From Sinonovacula constricta (Eukaryota; Mollusca; Bivalvia; Cardiida; Solecurtidae): 64,000 nt of DNA. Under the pieces are notes generated by a model. It was not told the origin of the DNA. It ran no database searches and worked only from the letters and a program-made list of their open reading frames with translations. The position numbers and the translations under genes are program-made. The stretch spans positions 59,547,715 through 59,611,714 of the forward strand of contig CM017561.1 in assembly GCA_007844125.1 (NCBI GenBank). Reading direction: 5' to 3'. Of this stretch, positions 11,386-23,000 are shown one piece after another (position 1 is the stretch's first letter; every line of letters begins with the position of its first letter).

Positions 11386-12254
11386 TAGCATGTTTTTGCT
11401 TCAATTTCAGTGCACTATTTGCCAAGGCGGAAACTGAGTCTTCTTTATTTTTTATAATAAATCGTGACAATGTAATTCCAATTTTTACATAGGCCTTGTG
11501 TCTTTTCAAATGATATACATATAGTAATGCCCTATGAATAAATATACAGTATATATTCAGTGTATATATAAAGTTATGAACAGAAACATATAGTATATAT
11601 ATATATATATTTATATATTACAATGTTCATCAGACTTTACTACATGTTTCTTTTCATTTACCGTATGTGCGCCCAGTGGTACACATTTTCCTAACATAAA
11701 ACACTTTAAAAGATTTATAATACTGATATCCAAGTCAAATTTAACAAGACAATGAACTTATGAAGCAATGAACATGTTTTCCTGTCGTTTAAAGTTAACT
11801 TGTTAAATCAAACAATTCATGACTAAGAATGGAAGTTCATAAATACTTATTTTTCAGCAGCAAACCCTAATAATAACTCTGATAATTCAATGCCTCAGAC
11901 AAAATGTTAATTGTTTCATTTTATGAAACGAAATATAAATGTCAATTATTTCTTTGAGCAATCAAATTGATAACAATTTAGTATAATTACTGTGTTTCCA
12001 GCAGAATTGCTCAAGCAACGAAGTTGATCAGGTACAATGTGTCTGCTCGGGCTATTCCGACTGAATAATTTAAAAGTATGTGATTACCAATATTAATTTA
12101 TCGCATGCGGTTTCTATGGAAACTGCATAGTTGTAACGATCACAACAACCACATGTTTACCACAATATCGCAATAATGATTCCATTTACTCTCACGTTTA
12201 CGGAGATCTCCTTAATAATCACAGAAACGTCGGCGTGTGATACATCTTTTTAGA

Positions 12255-12445
12255 GGAAGCCACTAAAATAGGCTCGGGGTTGGTATATTGACCAAGACCA
12301 TGGCAACCAGTCATTGGACTGATAACTGAAAAAAATGCTCAAAACCATGATCTGCACCGAGTCTGATTCGAACCCTGGCGGACTGCGTAAGAACTCAATA
12401 CTTAAACTTCTTAATGTAAAGACTCCACACCCTCGCGTTTTCGTT
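12255..12445 (-). mobile_element. tRNA-derived SINE-like element (unit 1)
   Basis: On the minus strand a B box AGGGTTCGAATCAG lies near 12365-12380, preceded by a head that keeps a tRNA-like length but a poor A box (GTTTAAGTATTGAG region). A body with CCATGATC and CCATGGTC follows. It is shared with unit 2 (47430-47600), so it predates the unit duplication. Confidence 0.5.
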
Positions 12446-12449
12446 AATC

Positions 12450-13675
12450 ATTGGTAATTTACACAGTAGCACTGAAATCTTTGCATATAAAAGGGTTCAA
12501 TGATGCCCTTTACAAACCATCTTTTCTTAGAAGTTATCTTTAATGGTGTTACGAAGCATTTTCAAAGTTTATATTTAGACAGGCATATTATGTTTCGGAC
12601 GAACACCACCATCCCACGTCTACATGTAACAGTCGCATTAAATCCCATAGTAGGAAACTAATTGCGATTAAGAGTGATTTGAACTTAAGCTTACGGAGTC
12701 AAGACTAACCAATTCCATGACCACTGGGTAATATATTCTACTACTGAACATCGTTGTTATATATTAATTTAAATTCCGAATAAAGGAAATCTATGCATAT
12801 TGGGCGTTGAGTAATGCCGGAAACAATGACGTGTGCGGGGATTTTCGAATTTTTTCTTTATTGTTCATCCGTAATCAGTAGCATTATGTGAATACGGTTC
12901 TTTCTGTTTGTTCTCATTTGTCAATAGTCGTGAAATTTAACTTTACTTTTAACTTTAACATCGTTTATGTTCCGAAAAGCTACTTGACCTATGCAATAGT
13001 TATTGCAACACCTATTTGGTATCTACCGAAAACTGTTGGCCTCTTCGCCCAGTGACAAAATATTAGGTTTTCTTATCCAGAAGTAATAAAATATACAATG
13101 AGCTTTGATAAACATTATATTCCCTTTATTAGGGTTGACATAATCATGGAGCTGTCAATGTCAGACACACGCATTTGTTTACGTTAATCAGAAAGCATAT
13201 AATACATTCTGATCGATTCTTATTCAAGAGCAAACGGTATATATGCAGACTGGTATTAAAGTTGCCATGGGCTATCTTTTTAATAATTTGTAAGAAATGA
13301 ATGGTTCTGACAGTATCACATTCAGTTAGTCTCTTCACATTACTAACTTTTCCTTAATTACAACACAAAACATTATTAGTCTTTTGAGTTATTTTTCCAT
13401 GTGTTATAAATATATAAATACATGAAATAATTGTTGCTTGCCAGCACATATTCCAAACGGTCGTCATAAGAGTCATAAGACAATACGCCTTCGCATAATG
13501 TATGGAGATAGGGACTTACAAGTATCATCGCGAGTTTAACGTCTAGTTAAAGAGCAAACGATTATTAAGCAGCATCTACATTGTTGAAATATCATTACTA
13601 GTGCATAGAAAAAAAAATACAATGCCTTTCTACTGTAAATATGGACATGTGACACAGTAGCATTTTGTTAACACT
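12450..13675. other. No gene seen (unit 1)
   Basis: Matches 47600-48960 of unit 2 with many indels. The small minus frame at 13144-13338 is not preserved in unit 2. Confidence 0.6.
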
Positions 13676-13679
13676 ATTT

Positions 13680-13754
13680 TGTCTCTCTCCTCTCTTTCTC
13701 TTTCTCTCCATTTTTCTCTCTCTATTTCTCCCTTATCTCTCTCTCACACACACA

Positions 13755-13803
<49 letters not shown>
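13680..13803. repeat. (CT)n-rich microsatellite with a short CA tract
   Basis: Impure CTCTTT tract, then CACACACACA, then ~25 pure CT repeats. The counterpart in unit 2 is missing. The two open frames here are repeat translations. Confidence 0.95.
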
Positions 13804-13804
<1 letters not shown>

Positions 13805-13809
13805 ACAAC

Positions 13810-15250
13810 TCTCTTACTTTGTGTTATGCTTTATTTCGATCTCTTTCGTGCAATAATATATCAAACAGTTGTCATTAAAAACAATATAAGATAAAATTAC
13901 CGACTTCATTAACAACATCAGTTAAGAGAATACGGATTTCGATAATTTTCGCAGCAAAGGAATGACAGAAATAATAAAACGATATTACGAAATTCAGTTT
14001 TGAATTCCTGTCCCTTTAATTTCAAACAGAAGACAAATTGTGCTTTATATTTAGTATTTTGTTTCCGGACCATACCTTACTTTACTTATCCAGCTTTTGG
14101 GAATCGAAAATGTTTCTCACACATTCTTGGAGATGTTAAATATGTCTAAAGATGCAAATCCTTCATACAATTCGGTATTGCCCATATTTAAAACCTTTTC
14201 TTTGTATGATCTTAACATTTAAAAACATGAAATTTAATATAACTGGTAAAGCATTTAAGCGAAATATAAGCATATATATTTCTGTTAAAGAAGAAAAAAT
14301 AGACAATATGAAATAAAAATTAAGAGACCTTAAATAAGTTTGTTTTTTTAATATCGTATAAATGTGCCTATTTTAATCTGTTTGAAATTGTGGGAAAAGA
14401 CAAGCTTTATTTTAATGTTTAATTAAATACATTTCTAAAGAGCACAAACCAAGAAGAACTTTTTTACCGTACAACCATTAGCCAATTACAAATGTGAGAA
14501 CAATGCACCAAGGGTAATACTAGCAACACATATTCATGTGGAAAATGACAACATATAAATGTTAACTTAAAATAAATATAATATAGTTTTCATTTTACAC
14601 TGGTTCAACATATTAAATGTGCCTATTTATTTATTTCTTCCACATGGTCTTGAACTTCGATTTCAAATTAAAATCAACTCTCCAACCCCCCCCCCCGCCC
14701 CCTCTACCCCACAATGGCAACAAATGTCTTTTGAACTGGTGAATTTGCATGAGTAAAACTAAGTTTTATCGGGTTACCACAGTTCACATTTTTTAATGAT
14801 ACCCACGCAAGCTTTTATATGACGGGTGGACCACAGGGGATCCGCATGTGAAATAATACCCTGATAGATTTTGGCAACCAGAAGTTTTTTGTCTATCAGT
14901 TTGAGTTTACTGTAGTAAAGACGTGGTTTTCTGCATTCAACACAAGTAACAACTTCACGTGCAGTCTCACAATATATTTAAGCTAATCTGGACGGCCAAA
15001 CACTTTTTGTGCAAGAACATGCAAGCATCAAATCATTTTACAATTTGGGCAAGTTACATTCAGTTTAATAGTCAAGGGATATACTTGAACACTCGTGATT
15101 GCAAGAACATTGAAGTGTCGGACCAGTAGGTAAATAAAGATTATTAACATTATTTTTTTCTCAATTTATCAATGTATTAGCCAAAAGCCCAATGGTTTTA
15201 CTCAACTTTCTAATGATCAACCTTGACAAAATTTTCAAACCAAAGTGTGT
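13810..15250. other. No gene seen (unit 1)
   Basis: 13965-14190 matches 49125-49350; after that units 1 and 2 part until about 15990/50640. Apart from the poly-C tract nothing stands out. Confidence 0.6.
14684..14710. repeat. Poly-C tract
   Basis: Thirteen consecutive C followed by GCCCCC and CTACCCC; unusual in such AT-rich DNA. Confidence 0.9.
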
Positions 15251-15273
15251 TTGTTACAGCCTGCTGATATACA

Positions 15274-15561
15274 TTATAAACAGATGTGAACAGTTGTGAA
15301 AATATTGATTTTTAAATTGACAGACTTGAATGTTATTTTCAACAGCCCTAGATTCTGAAAAGATCTGGTGAATACGCATGACAGATAAATCTGAACGGTA
15401 AACCGGTACCTGTAAACTGCTATTTTTCTGAAAAGTCGTGGTATGTAAAGAAAACATCTTTCACTGTATCGTTTTTTTGTTGAAAACTGCGAGTTTGTCA
15501 ACATCTTGCTGAATATATTTGCATTTTTTTCATTTTCACCGCCGAACACTGACGAGGCCAT
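15274..15561 (-). CDS. Candidate small ORF, 95 codons, unknown
   Basis: The ATG at 15561 sits in a good initiation context (GACATGG) and opens MASSVFGGENEKNANIFSK with a protein-like N-terminus. The C-terminal half looks less protein-like, and the alternative frame starting at 15457 looks about equally good, so a frameshift or a splice donor near 15410 (CAG followed by GTACCG) is possible. It lies in a part of unit 1 without a match in unit 2, so conservation cannot be used. Weak call. Confidence 0.2.
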   Translation of the reverse strand: MASSVFGGENEKNANIFSKMLTNSQFSTKKRYSERCFLYIPRLFRKIAVYRYRFTVQIYLSCVFTRSFQNLGLLKITFKSVNLKINIFTTVHICL

Positions 15562-15894
15562 GTCACCTCCTTGATCTCAGTCCTCTGCGCGCTTGAACGA
15601 ATACGCTAAAATAGTGAAACTAGCGTCTACATGTATATGCGTACATTAACCGAAAATGACTACAAATTTACCGAAATGCACCAATGTACCGAAAGTCATA
15701 TTTTAGCTCTAAAATCATCGACGAACACCAAATAAAGTTTAGGGTCGGTAGAAATAATAGGGCCGGTCGGGTTAATGGAAACAAACAACTTTTTTACGCC
15801 TAATGAAATTAAATGTTATTGCTAAAACTGATTTATATGGTAATTTTTCATTGTTTTTCTTTGGGAAACACTTTAGTAAGTGCGACGCTAGAGT

Positions 15895-15970
15895 TCTATT
15901 CATCGGTGTATGCACCACAGTCGATCCTTTCGTTGACTGACCATTGCAAGGCGGTAACTTAATATGTAGT
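15895..15970 (+). repeat. Dispersed repeat DR1 core fragment
   Basis: CACAGTCGATCCTTTCGTTG and ACTGACCATTGCAAGGCGGTAACT match the DR1 core. The minus-strand open frame 15772-15996 runs through it and is not a gene. Confidence 0.55.
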
Positions 15971-16754
15971 TTAATGCTCATATAGTACCTTATCATATTT
16001 CACATTTATCACTGTTGGCCTGGAGATGTGTACTACCGTAGGAAATATCCATCCACTAAGTTATGGTAACATAGTACAAGCTAACTGTATTTGACTCTAA
16101 TTAAAGCCAATATCCCTTAGACATATCATTATTGCACAATATGTTTCTCCAAACAATGTAAGCAGCAGGACATCGGTTTGTCTAGACAAACCCTTCTAGG
16201 CTAGGCCTGATTATGTTATATACAGACACTTGATCATCCTGCACATCATTCCTATTCATTGTATATTAAGCTACCATAACAATCTATCTTTCTTTTAAAT
16301 AGACACTTCCCTTGGACGTTCCTGGGCTGCAGATCTAGTCTCAGGGACAGTCGAGTAACTTTGTACCGCCAGCCAGTTGTATTGCATTTTCTGAGGCAAT
16401 GTAAAAAGTAAGAGAAGCAATCTGGATCGATACCAGAAGTGGAAGTAATTTTAGCAGCTACAAACTGTTTCGAACTTAAATCAATGAATTTATCGGTATT
16501 CTAATGTTACAGATATAATCAGTTTATGTGACAGAACAAGGAAAGTAAAGTTTAGGGTCACATTAAAGAACGAGTCTTATATCACTTTTTACTTAACGTG
16601 TTCCTCGATTTAACTTTTTTGAAACATAAAACTGTAAGAAAGGTCATAAGGTGCTGACTATTTTTATTAAGACATCTTTTAGAAACATGCTCAGCTATCA
16701 TCAGGTGGAGCTGCGAAAATTAATTTACCCATACTGCAATCTTCCAGTTGGTCA

Positions 16755-16835
16755 GATTGGGGCTTGAATGCCGCCTTTACGGTGGATAGCACTCTGTGAA
16801 CACCTGGAATGATACCACTCCCATTCCCATTTTTG
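16755..16835 (-). mobile_element. SINE family S2 fragment
   Basis: About 80 bp (GCCGCC, GGATAGCACTC, CACCTGGAATGATACCAC) align with the middle of the element at 35385-35695. Both ends are missing. Confidence 0.55.
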
Positions 16836-16839
16836 TAAG

Positions 16840-18229
16840 ATTCAAATTTATAAAAAAGGAAAATCTATACATGCAATACATTAGGAACTGTCTATGCTTT
16901 ATCTACTAGACCGAGATATCCCGCGCCTCACTGTCTGTCGTCTGCGGCTCTGTCCCAGGTTATTTATAATTGAGTCAATCGTATCCTATCAGCATCTCAA
17001 TCTAAAGCTACCACACGCGATTGAAGAGGAATGGCACACTCCGGTTTTTATTAAGGTCACAAGAGTGGGTAATTAACTTTCAAACTCAATTTATTTTGGT
17101 CTAATCCAGTAGCAAGTATGAGCATTTATTTTAAACCTAACTTCAGTTACAATGCAAACTCAAATTGAAAGTATTGAAAATTTGGCTAAATGGTTTCTAT
17201 TTTCGGGCTTTAGTGACACCGATGTAACCTGTGTTTTAATGTAAAATCTATATTTAGAGGTGTTTCTTTGCAGCCGAAGCCTTCTTTCTAATTTACAATG
17301 CGTTGCACATTTGATTTACTACGAAATAATTTTAGCCATTGTTTGCACAGCTGTAATTACTCACATGGCTGAACTTACACCGCCCAAGCATTGCTTTTGA
17401 GCGCCATGATTAAAAAAATGTTAAGGTAAAATGTTTTAATTTTTTTAGCAACTAAATAGAGTTAGTGATCAAAATGATACCTTTTTCTCTTTCACTTTAT
17501 CGTTTGATCTAAACACTTCTTATTTACATTGCTTAGTAATAAGCATACTTTTCAATATATACCTTTGATAGTCGTATTTTAATGAATAGTAGAGCAGAAC
17601 CAAATTTAAGATTGTCACAGCTTAACACCTTTGTCTTATATTTCAAGTACAAACTAAAGTATACAAGTGGATAAAATATTTGAAGATAACGCATCTTTAA
17701 ACAACTTAAGGTAAAAGATCCAATACTTATTGGATAAAAGTAATCTATGTATATATTATATAGTATTAAGAATATGCCAAGTGATCCAGTTACTTACAGA
17801 ATCACATGCAAGAGAACGCCATAAGATAATGTTATTCCATATTCTTGGTACTATTAGTTGTTAATTCATGCAAAATTGCTTTCAGTGACGTCAATTTAAT
17901 AGATCAAGGAAGACGCCGTATATATTGTTTCTGTCTTCGTCCGCCATTTAAGTGAGAACATGTATGGCTAAATCTAGTTGAGTATCAGCCCTATACAAGA
18001 TGGTGACAATATTTATAAATCAGAAATGGCAAAATGTTCGTTACGCCTCAGGAAACCCAAGTAAACATGTGAAAACTAATACTGAGAGATTTCCTTATTA
18101 GGTGCTGACAGAAATTATGTTAAAGCTAAAAACGTCTGGAAATCCCGAAGTGTTGTCTTCTCAAATGTCTCAAAGAGTTAGTCTATTGGTTTATATAAAT
18201 ATAAATCTAAACTACTTACTTCTTGCCTT
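16840..18229. other. No gene seen (unit 1-specific)
   Basis: AT-rich DNA upstream of the reverse transcriptase remnant. It may include the worn 5' part of that element, but no motif is recognisable. Confidence 0.5.
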
Positions 18230-19270
18230 ACAGCCATTCGTACTCACTTTGTTAAATAAGGTGATTATTCAGGAATTAACATTGTTTGGTCTATTAAAAT
18301 TCTTAGACAAGTTTAGTACTCTAAACTTCCATTACTCTGCAGTAATACTTACGATTTCTTTACGCTGTACACTTCTTTACTTCATGTTTTAATTAAGACC
18401 AAATTAATTGCTGTTATTTAGAAAAGATTTGCTCGAGAACAACGTATATACACTGCATGTCTGGAAAGTTATGCTCTTTTGCCAACATTTTCTGAGAAAT
18501 GTTATGTGGTTTTGTAAGAATGGTTGTGAATCTCTATATTTCCAAGTATACTATATTTTATTTATGCTTTATTTATTTATTTATGCAGATTTATTTTTAT
18601 GCTACTTTGAATGTGATTTCATTACCCCATCTTTCTAAAGCCACATTATTGATGCTTTAAATTCTAAGTCATGTTTTGATGATATTTTAACTATAAATCT
18701 TTAGACTAATCCTTGGTCTACAATCCTTTCTTTTCTCAAATGATCCATCTGATTTACCCTTTAGAACTAACTCTTAATAACGCAAATAACTGACATTTAA
18801 ATGCAGCGTTTCTAGACATTGAGATTGACATTTTCAATGACTCGTCTCTTATAAAATTTATGACAAGAGAGATGATTTCAACTTTAGTATTGTGAATTAT
18901 TCATATTTTGACGGAGATTCATCTCCTGCTATCTATGGTATTTACATATCCAACCATGGTTTGTATAAAAAATAAAGATTTCAATGCTAGAAATCGGTTT
19001 CTGTTAAAGTGTTACAGCAGGGCTTTCGATATCACAGCTTAAGAAAGGCGTTCTCAAACTTCTTTCACCGCAATGATGTTCATTGCTTCACAGTATAATA
19101 GCAGTATGGAAACACAAGTTAAAGACAATCAAGGGTACAATAATTTTTTTACCTCTTTAAAACTTATCAGAAAGTTTGTTGCTGACGGTTACAACCCGGG
19201 AATACATTGTTGTACTGCAATGCTTGCAATTGACCCTTTTATAGTCAAGAACTTGCATTGCTTTTCAATT
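18230..19270 (+). pseudogene. Broken Penelope-like reverse transcriptase
   Basis: Reading across several frames gives, in order, parts of a reverse transcriptase. A motif A-like YDFFTLYTSLLH lies near 18350, then ADLFLCYFECDF near 18595, then a catalytic box SCFDDIL near 18670 with both aspartates but the usual tyrosine position changed. Next come IYPLELTLNNANN near 18752, FLDIEIDIF near 18805, DKRDDFNFSIVNY near 18862, YGIYIS, and LQQGFRYHSLRKAF near 19012. The motif B region (normally G-x-PMG) is missing and an ATTT-rich tract stands there. Frameshifts and stops separate the pieces. The family resembles the reverse transcriptases of Penelope-like elements (motif A of the SLYT type, a post-palm FLD box); assignment to that class is from memory. 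The segment is absent from the matching part of unit 2. It is a dead retroelement copy. Confidence 0.82.
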
Positions 19271-19744
19271 ACGCGTTGACTGGACAGATAGTTGAGACTA
19301 TATGAAAACAGTTGGATTTCTGTCTCTTCTCCAGTCGTGCCCTATATCGGTGATACAACTTGAACAGTCTCCACGCCTTTTACGTGAGATTGAAAAGTAG
19401 GTATAACATCGGAATTGTGTGTACCTTTATTATAAAAGATGCCAATTGCGGGTTAATTTTTTAAATCTCATTGACTATACAATTCTCAAAATATTACACT
19501 TTGTTTTGTTGGTTTGGCTTGTATACTAAAATTCGATGATTTCTTTCGTGTGTTTTTTTATTTCATTTTTTGGCAAATGTCGTCATGGATTGTATTTCGT
19601 CATTAGATCGTTCTTATTATACATCATTGCATGGGCTGTTTTTTTCAAACTATTCACTCATTTGGCGCTTAAAGGTTTCCGAGGCTTTTATATACTGTAC
19701 ATATTGTATATATGTTGATAGTTTATTTTATAACTAGATATAAT

Positions 19745-20070
19745 GTCTATTTATTAGTTCATTTTATCATTTTTGACTCCTGATGCAGGTGCTTACTGTT
19801 AGTTGTCTCAATTTGACAGGATATATTTTTATTTACACTGTTTGAAAACCTACAGGAAGTGCGAGGTTGGAAAACTCAACAAACCAGGTCAAAGCACCTC
19901 AGTCGATCCTTTTGCCTACTGCTGTTGTTGTTTTAGTGCGTTATGTCTGTTCTCTTTGTGTTTTGTTACATTTACATTTACATTGTTTGCCTTGGTCTAG
20001 AGGTATTTTAGATTTAAATATCCGTGGTTATTTTGACATGGACATTTTTTTATTTACTTCTCTTATTTAA
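19745..20070 (+). repeat. Dispersed repeat DR1, near-complete copy
   Basis: Contains GACTCCTGATGCAGGTGCTTAC, AGGAAGTGCGAGGTTGG, CACCTCAGTCGATCCTTTTG and CATTTACATTGTTTGCCTTG. The GTTCCAAGGCGG block is missing. The two plus-strand open frames in this interval are translations of the repeat. Region absent from unit 2. Confidence 0.7.
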
Positions 20071-20079
20071 ATATGGTAA

Positions 20080-23000
20080 ATTTAGAATGTAAGTCGAACT
20101 ATCACCGTAATGTTTTATCTGCAGTTGTTAAGCTGAAGCTGTAAGCAATTTATGGCAATTTTACTGCAGACAAGGACGTTGGTATTGTTATTACTAAATA
20201 CATAATTTTGTATTTATCAATTTTTCCAATCTCTGTTAAATGTCTATTTGTTAGAACAGTTTAAGTACTTCACTTTGTAACTGTGACCCCAATATTAAAG
20301 CTATATTTTGCAAAAAGACAGTTGGAATTCTGCCTTTTCTCTCCAGCCGTGTCCTAAATAGTTGAAGCAATTTGAAGCGGCCATATTGATCTTTACGTGG
20401 CACAGTAGTAATTACCCGATATTGTTTGTATTTATTACTTACCTTTTTATTTTGCGGTTACTGCTTGACGATACCTCGTTTTGATTTCTTTGGTTTCGCA
20501 TGTTTTCTAAATGTGATAACTTAACTTTTTTTTTATTTACCATCATTGATATACTGCTTGTAATATCTAATAAGTTCTTAACACCGAACAGACATGTTAA
20601 CTGTTTCCCCAATTTAATTAGATATTTTATTTACAATGTTTCTGGAAAATATATCTTCAGAAGGTGAAAGGTTGAACTTTTTTTATAATTTCCAATCATA
20701 GCACTAGAATGTTTTGGATTTGGACCAAAATAATTAAGAAATCTATACAAGACGTACACGCGATATGTGGAATATCATTATATGATATGCTACCTTTCAG
20801 CGTTCATCTGAAACAGTTATGTTTCTAAATTGACCTTAGTATCATGTATTATATTTATATCGTAAGCAGAGTGTTTAAGTACTGTGAATAACTGCTGAAC
20901 GGTTAAGACTATGTCTACTTTTTAGTACCTTCTAGAACGCTGAATTATTTTACAAAACTACATTTTCATTTAAATTGTGTCTTTTTTTCTTTTACGAAAA
21001 ATGACCCAAGTTTATACTTTTAAATTAATTTGAAAAGTTCTACAGAATGTTCTAGTTTATGTCAGACGTGTGCTCAATCAACAGATATGTTGCGAGGTGC
21101 AGTTGCCGATAACTGTTTACAAAAAATAATATTTAATAAACATTTTTCCACAATTCAAAAGATAGCATGATGAATTGCAAACGTCTTAGTCATAAAAAGT
21201 TCCATATATATTTTAGTTTCTAAATTAACATTCAGAGGAAAATATAATTAATTGACTTTCTGAGTAAGTATTGGTGTATGTTAAGTAAATACTCAATCAC
21301 AGGAGTAATTACAGCTGATACTTCAATTCAATTTTTTTTTTAAATTAATTACCCATTTCATTAGTGATGTCATCTTGAGAAAATATACAACCAGCCGTTA
21401 TCTTTTCAATGCCTCAGAAGCAAAGGTAACACAGTGCGGTAATATTAAGTCGGTATAGCCGACAAGGGTATCAAAATTGTTGAAAGCTGTTACTAAATGG
21501 CTATGACAGTCGGCACTTTATCTCCGCTTTTCGAAGAATCGTTATCGTCGGAGTCGGCATGGTAATCAATTTTGTTAGATGTTTATTTTATCATACATTG
21601 TTATGGGTGTTTACTTTAAACTCGGAATATATGTTCACAGTCAATCAGCGGGCCTGTTTCTAAATGACAGTTACCATTGAAATACACTCTCGCACTGTTA
21701 CCTTTTAAATTTAAAAATACAAAATTTGTCTGTTCACGCTTTTATTCAGGTCTGTTAGAGTTAAATTGTACTCTTCAACACTAAGAAATAGGGAGCGAGC
21801 GTTTACAAACATCGTTTATTGATAAAAACTTATAGGTTTATTATGTTTACATCATTTAATCTACGCCTTGATCTTACACAATATATAATAAAATACATGT
21901 TTTATAATACAACTTTTACATTGCGGTTTAGTGGTTTACTATTGTCTAGGATACCAGGATTGTTATCACACATTGGATATAGCATACTTACAAAGGAGTG
22001 TATCTTTTTCCTTTGACAAAAACAATACCTCCTTAAAACGAAAGAAGAAAAACAAAAATCGGCATGTTAACCATGAATTTAAAAATCAATATTCAGCAAT
22101 GTCATAAAGCTATTGTCTCAACAAAATGTCTGGATCCGTCGATAAGAAAAGTGTGTCTTTCACTTGTCTGGAATGTGTACACTTTAACGACGCGTTTGCC
22201 TTTAACTTATACTCTGATATATTAAGTAAATTACAGAACAAATCATTTACCATTATCAGTGTTAATTACATCTAATTGCACAACTGAAATCTAGAATCTA
22301 GTAACATGAAAATGTCGTCTACTTACAAAAATAATCAAGATATTAGTAGAGAAAACAAACCTTTGAAGATATTTTTTAATAGTTTATATTTATATTAAGT
22401 TAACGGCCTTGGAACGATCAATCCCTTAAATGACAAGCTGGGATGCCTCAAGAATTTAGTATAACTAAACCATCGCACTTTTAAGGCAAATAGACCATCT
22501 AAAACAGATCAATTAGAATAAAACCAAAATCAGATTGAGCATCTTTTAATAGCAAAAAAGATTAAGAAATGTAGATATCTAGTGGCAAATATGCAATGAC
22601 ATGTCATATCATTATCTTAACTGTTTGTTGTTGTTCTTCTTCTTCTTCAAATTATACCTTATTTATAGTGTTACATATAAGTAGTTTTTGAATGTATCTT
22701 AGCTTTATATAACTCGTTTTTATGTACATAAAATATGGTCCATCAGTTATGAAAAGAAATCGGATAGCTAAATGATCACAGTGTATCATTGTATATCTCA
22801 GCTTATTTGTTCCATATACCTATCTTGTTCGATCTAGATATCAAGAAAGTCTCATATTTTCATATAAATCAAAACATCAGTGGATTCGTTGACAATTAAG
22901 TAAGTAAGGCTGGGATGATTGCGCAAGGTATAACTGCCATTTATCTAAGATTTCACAGGATATTGCTTTTCTTAATGAGGGGATATTCAAATTCATCTTC

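Noticed and set aside
12360..12390. Possible functional tRNA gene on the minus strand
   Set aside because: The B box is good but no acceptor stem or cloverleaf can be closed; it fits a SINE head better.
13665..13894. Two overlapping Ser/Leu-rich ORFs
   Set aside because: Translation of a CT microsatellite in two frames.
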